64,000 nt of DNA. It comes from Trinickia symbiotica. GTDB taxonomy: Bacteria > Pseudomonadota > Gammaproteobacteria > Burkholderiales > Burkholderiaceae. The DNA lies in assembly GCF_002934455.1 (NCBI RefSeq), contig NZ_PTIR01000006.1, positions 62,001 through 126,000 of the forward strand, written 5' to 3'. The stretch's first letter is position 1; each line of letters opens with the position of its first letter. The notes under the pieces are model-generated. The model saw only the letters and a program-made list of their open reading frames with translations. It ran no database searches and was not told the origin of the DNA. The translations under genes were made by a program, and so were the position numbers. Of this stretch, positions 61,261 through 64,000 are shown one piece after another.

Positions 61261-61449
61261 CCGAGGCTCCTGTTCTTGCGGCGTTTCGTTCGCGGTACGA
61301 GCGCGAGCCTCGTCGGTGCAGACATCGATCGGCGAATCAGTTACAATCTCGCGCTTACGCTTTCGGGACCTGCCTTCCGCGCTCACCGCACGAGCCGGAA
61401 TGGTCGAGAGCGTGCCGGATATCGGAACGCGCAGCGCGCCGTTCCGGCT

Positions 61450-61536
61450 GCGAGGATGGCGAAATTGGTAGACGCACCAGGTTTAGGTCCTGACGCCAGC
61501 AATGGTGTGCGGGTTCGAGTCCCGCTCCTCGCACCA
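61450..61536 (+). tRNA. tRNA-Leu(UAG)
   Basis: An 87-base class II tRNA including an encoded CCA. The acceptor stem GCGAGGA pairs with TCCTCGC, the discriminator is A, and the T arm is GCGGG-TTCGAGT-CCCGC. The anticodon loop TTTAGGT at 61482-61488 gives anticodon UAG (61484-61486). The D-arm GGCGAAATTGGTAGACGC and a long variable arm are typical of Leu. Base 27-43 may be mispaired (C-A). It reads CUA and other CUN codons. Confidence 0.97.
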
Positions 61537-61554
61537 CTGGAATTCCCTACCTGC

Positions 61555-61578
61555 AAAGGCCGCCTTCGGGCGGCCTTT
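61555..61578. terminator. Intrinsic terminator after tRNA-Leu
   Basis: AAAGGCCGCC-TTCG-GGCGGCCTTT is a perfect 10-bp stem with a stable UUCG loop ending in TTT, 18 bases after the tRNA. Because it starts with AAA, it can also end transcripts of the facing 58-aa gene. Confidence 0.9.
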
Positions 61579-61586
61579 GTCGTCTA

Positions 61587-61763
61587 CTACTGAAGGAATT
61601 TCACGATCGCGAAGCAAATACCGATCAAGGTGCTGACACAGACGAACGGCATCCAGCGCCTTTCTCTGTCGAGTTTGATCGATTCTGAGACCAGTTTCAT
61701 CGTCTCCGCGGTCAGCTTCGTAATTTCCGCTTCGAGCTTGGCGACATCCAACGACTTTTCCAT
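61587..61763 (-). CDS. Small coiled-coil/membrane protein, 58 aa
   Basis: The peptide MEKSLDVAKLEAEITKLTAETMKLVSESIKLDRERR is a heptad-like coiled coil, followed by a single TM helix WMPFVCVSTLIGICFAIVKFLQ at the C terminus. AAGGAG stands before ATG 61763. The clear ribosome-binding site and two-part design indicate a real small membrane protein, tail-anchored with its coil probably in the cytoplasm. No family is known to me. The long upstream extension of the frame is not used. Confidence 0.7.
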   Translation of the reverse strand: MEKSLDVAKLEAEITKLTAETMKLVSESIKLDRERRWMPFVCVSTLIGICFAIVKFLQ

Positions 61764-62054
61764 CTTCTTTCTCCTTTTCGGCCGCTGGCTTCCGGCGACC
61801 CGCATTGCATGGTTACGGCAGTGGATCGTATTGCCAGCAATCGGGCGACTGCAGACTGGACTACATTTTCGGACCAAATTACGAGCGGGTGGAGTCGTCC
61901 GATCGGCCAGGGGCGTGCCGAATTGCGACGCGGATCGCATCGCGCATCGGGCGACTCGCGGCCACAGGCGGAGCCGAGTCGGTTGTGAGCGCAACCATTG
62001 ATGCTCTATGCTTCCGTCCATCGGGCACGCACGTGCCTCCCAAGATCGAATCCC

Positions 62055-63071
62055 ATGAGCGAAGAATCAGAAGCGCCGGATCGTGTCTCGCACACGGCCG
62101 TCATTGGAGCAGGTGCGATCGGTGGCCTGATGGCTGCAGCGCTTGCACGGGCCGGTCATGAAGTCAGCGTGCTCGCGCGCGGCAGGACGCTCGATGCGAT
62201 CCGCGAGCATGGCGTGCGCGTCATCGATGGCAACGGCCAAACATCGTCGATCATGCTCCGCGCGAGCGACGATGCCGCGGAGCTGGGCGCCCAGGACTTC
62301 GTTGTCATCGCGCTGAAGGCGCAAACGCTCCCGGCGATCGCGGCGAGTCTGCGTCCCCTCGTCGACGAACGGACGACAATCGTCAGCGCCATGAACGGCC
62401 TGCCCTGGTGGTTTCTCGACGGGACCACGACGCCGCTCGCGGGTCAACGCATCGATGCCGTCGATCCCGAAGGCGTCGTTTCACGCGCGCTACCCGCGCC
62501 ACGCGCTTTGGGTTGCGTCGTTCACTTGTCCGTGTCGACGGACGCTCCCGGCATCGTGCGGCGCGGGCTCGGAAATCGGCTCATCGTCGGCGCGGCATAT
62601 GCGGCACACGCGCCGATAGCGCGAACGTTCGCCGCGGCGCTGGGGGCGGGCGGGTTCGACGTGCAAGCCGTCGACGACATTCGCACGGAGATCTGGGCCA
62701 AGCTCTGGGGCAACATGAACATGAATCCGCTCAGCGCGTTGACAGGCTCCACGGCCGATCGCCTGCTCGACGATCCGTTCACCCATGCGCTCGTGCTGCG
62801 GATGATGGAGGAGGCCGAGGCGATCGGCGCGTGCCTCGGCCTTTCGACGGGCATGAGCGCGGCTGAGCGCGTTGCGGTGACGCGCAAGCTCGGTGCATTC
62901 AAGACTTCGATGCTTCAGGACATGGAGGCGGGCCGGCCGCTCGAGATCGATCCGATACTCGGTGTGTTTCCCGAGCTGGGCCGCAAACTAGGCGTGCCCA
63001 CCCCCTTCTGCGACGCCGTGCTCGGGCTGCTGCGCCAGCGCGCGGCCAATAGCGGTCTCACGATCGCCTGA
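62055..63071 (+). CDS. 2-dehydropantoate 2-reductase-like protein
   Basis: A 338-aa protein of the PanE/ApbA family. The Rossmann motif is VIGAGAIGGLMAAALARAGHEVSVLAR, with the conserved Lys in VIALKAQTLPA, Asn in AMNGLPWWF and the C-terminal helical domain with WAKLWGNMNMNPLSALTG. PanE reduces ketopantoate to pantoate with NADPH. Many genomes hold several such paralogues with other 2-ketoacid substrates, and this one (with the WWF insert) may be one of them. It converges on the marR gene. Confidence 0.85.
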   Translation: MSEESEAPDRVSHTAVIGAGAIGGLMAAALARAGHEVSVLARGRTLDAIREHGVRVIDGNGQTSSIMLRASDDAAELGAQDFVVIALKAQTLPAIAASLRPLVDERTTIVSAMNGLPWWFLDGTTTPLAGQRIDAVDPEGVVSRALPAPRALGCVVHLSVSTDAPGIVRRGLGNRLIVGAAYAAHAPIARTFAAALGAGGFDVQAVDDIRTEIWAKLWGNMNMNPLSALTGSTADRLLDDPFTHALVLRMMEEAEAIGACLGLSTGMSAAERVAVTRKLGAFKTSMLQDMEAGRPLEIDPILGVFPELGRKLGVPTPFCDAVLGLLRQRAANSGLTIA

Positions 63072-63080
63072 TTCGATCGA

Positions 63081-63121
63081 CGATCGTCATTCGTCCATCG
63101 TCGGTCGCCGATCGTCATTCG
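63081..63121. repeat. 13-bp direct repeat at the 3' end of marR
   Basis: CGATCGTCATTCG occurs at 63081-63093 and 63109-63121. It spans the marR stop codon and the end of its coding sequence, so a small duplication may have set the C terminus of MarR. Confidence 0.6.
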
Positions 63122-63572
63122 CGAGCACGCTGGCAATGACCTTGTCGAGCGCGCGGCTCAAGGCGGCTTTCTCGGCTTCGTCGAGGCAGCCGAAGAGATC
63201 GGCGTTCCATTTGCGCGCGATCGGCATGACCTTGCGATAGAGCGCGCGTCCCTCGTCGGTCAGCGAAACCATGACGACGCGACCGTCCTCGAGGCTCGGC
63301 GTGCGGCGAACGAGTCCGCGCCTGATCAGGGCTTCCGCGGCGCGGCTCGCCTGGCTCTTGTCGAGGTTCGCATGTTTCGCCAGGTCCATGATCGAAAACG
63401 GCCCGAACGATCCGACGGACGCGATGATGCGCGCTTCAGGCAGCGAGACGTCGAGCTTCGCCTGGTATCGCTCGCTGATGCCGCGCTCGGAGAGCTTGTT
63501 CAGCACGTGCATCCGATAGGTCAGAAATTGCTCGAGCCCGGCCTTGGCGGCCTTCGTGGAAGTGGTGTTCAT
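63087..63572 (-). CDS. MarR-family transcriptional regulator
   Basis: A 161-aa MarR protein. Its winged HTH (about 45-115) has SLPEARIIASVGSFGPFSIMDLAKHANLDKSQASRAAEALIRRGLVRRTPSLEDGRVVMVSLTDEG, with the recognition helix KSQASRAAEALI and the DGR wing. The start overlaps the glycerate kinase stop by four bases (ATGA), so they are coupled. The ligand is unknown; regulation of the upstream glycerate/glyoxylate genes is a reasonable inference. Confidence 0.9.
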   Translation of the reverse strand: MNTTSTKAAKAGLEQFLTYRMHVLNKLSERGISERYQAKLDVSLPEARIIASVGSFGPFSIMDLAKHANLDKSQASRAAEALIRRGLVRRTPSLEDGRVVMVSLTDEGRALYRKVMPIARKWNADLFGCLDEAEKAALSRALDKVIASVLANDDRRPTMDE

Positions 63573-64000
63573 AAGCCGTACTTCAGCCGCGTGAGTTGCT
63601 CGGCCTCGTTCGCTAGCAGCCGCGCCGCATCGCGGATCGCGGTGTCGAGCGAAATCGGCCCGGGCGCGGGTGAAAAGCAGCCGCAAAAATGCTCGGAGAG
63701 CCGCTCGAGCGCGGAGGAATCGACGGCGCCGGAGAGCAGCGTCGCGGGCACGCCCGCGGTCCGCGCGTGGCGGCAGGCGACGAACGGCGCCTTGCCGTGC
63801 AGCGTCTGGACATCCGAGCGGCCTTCGCCCGTGATGAGCCAGTTGGCGCCGTCGAGTGCCGCGTCGAGTCCCACTTGCGCCGCGACGACTTCCGCGCCCG
63901 CCTCGAATTCGGCGCCGAGCATGCGCAGCGCGAAGCCGAGCCCGCCGGCGGCGCCCGAGCCCGGAAGGTCGCGCGCGGTGCGCCCGAGCGCCGCTTCGAG
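63569..64000 (-). CDS. Glycerate kinase, C-terminal part (truncated by window edge)
   Basis: The last 143 residues of a GarK/GlxK-type glycerate kinase run off the window end. The visible sequence has the glycine-rich GSGAAGGLGFALRMLGAEF and GANWLITGEGRSDVQTLHGKAPFVA, characteristic of this family, then the C-terminal helix ISLDTAIRDAARLLANEAEQL. It phosphorylates D-glycerate to 2- or 3-phosphoglycerate. MarR is coupled to its stop. Confidence 0.88.
   Translation of the reverse strand, partial: LEAALGRTARDLPGSGAAGGLGFALRMLGAEFEAGAEVVAAQVGLDAALDGANWLITGEGRSDVQTLHGKAPFVACRHARTAGVPATLLSGAVDSSALERLSEHFCGCFSPAPGPISLDTAIRDAARLLANEAEQLTRLKYGL

Overview
The window is chromosomal DNA of a high-GC betaproteobacterium, most likely a member of the Burkholderiaceae (Burkholderia/Paraburkholderia/Trinickia/Caballeronia group). 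This rests on the gene content and order (mfd-ispD-ispF-ahpD/ahpC-envZ-ompR, mnmH-permease-selD), on the close resemblance of many proteins to that family, and on the uniform GC-rich codon use. I see no rRNA, CRISPR array, integrase, transposase or phage structural gene. The only RNA gene is a tRNA-Leu(UAG).

Layout. 1-0.9 kb: the tail of an unknown gene, a small ORF and an orphan FlhD-like protein. 1.0-9.0 kb: a purine/urate module, with urate hydroxylase (puuD) and hydroxyisourate hydrolase (uraH), a LysR regulator, and a divergent four-gene BMP-type ABC importer. 9.1-16.6 kb: dodecin, a histidine kinase plus a REC-PAS-HK-REC hybrid kinase, mscL and a chemoreceptor. 16.6-21.1 kb: a Baeyer-Villiger-type monooxygenase, a PspA-like protein next to a TPR/glycine-rich membrane protein, and a ribbon-helix-helix-like protein with an Ala-Ala-Pro repeat. 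21.6-26.5 kb: class A penicillin-binding protein, a PLP-dependent dehydratase and an ArgE-type deacetylase. 26.7-35.6 kb: mfd, ispD, ispF, ahpD, ahpC, envZ, ompR and a small secreted protein. 35.7-39.9 kb: a squalene/phytoene-synthase-like protein with altered Asp motifs and a three-gene hydrolase cluster. 40.2-43.2 kb: an aminotransferase and a YeiH-type transporter coupled to a 70-aa Cys-rich protein. 43.2-47.2 kb: a nuclease-helicase and FAN1-like VRR-NUC operon behind a LexA box. 47.3-48.0 kb: a RelE-type toxin/HTH pair. 48.3-55.8 kb: a hexuronate/aldonate catabolic operon with a divergent GntR regulator. 55.8-57.7 kb: pirin and an aldo/keto reductase. 58.0-61.3 kb: a selenium operon (mnmH, permease, selD). 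61.4-64 kb: tRNA-Leu, a 58-aa membrane peptide, a ketopantoate reductase-like protein, MarR and a truncated glycerate kinase.

How the genes work together. PuuD and UraH take urate through 5-hydroxyisourate to OHCU, and the neighbouring importer probably brings in purine compounds. The uronate operon has mannonate and altronate dehydratases, a tagaturonate/fructuronate-type reductase, an MFS transporter and an LgoD-like dehydrogenase, but no uronate isomerase, which suggests aldonates such as L-galactonate as a substrate. Its promoter is flanked by two matching palindromes, presumably GntR sites. MnmH and SelD make 2-selenouridine in tRNA, and the permease between them is a selenium-transport candidate. 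The FAN1-like nuclease and the helicase form what looks like an SOS-induced DNA repair operon. The most distinctive structural observation is a short GC-rich repeat at 37.4-37.5 kb, flanked by 17-bp direct repeats, that appears to have split an ATGA stop/start overlap between two hydrolase-cluster genes while keeping both signals.
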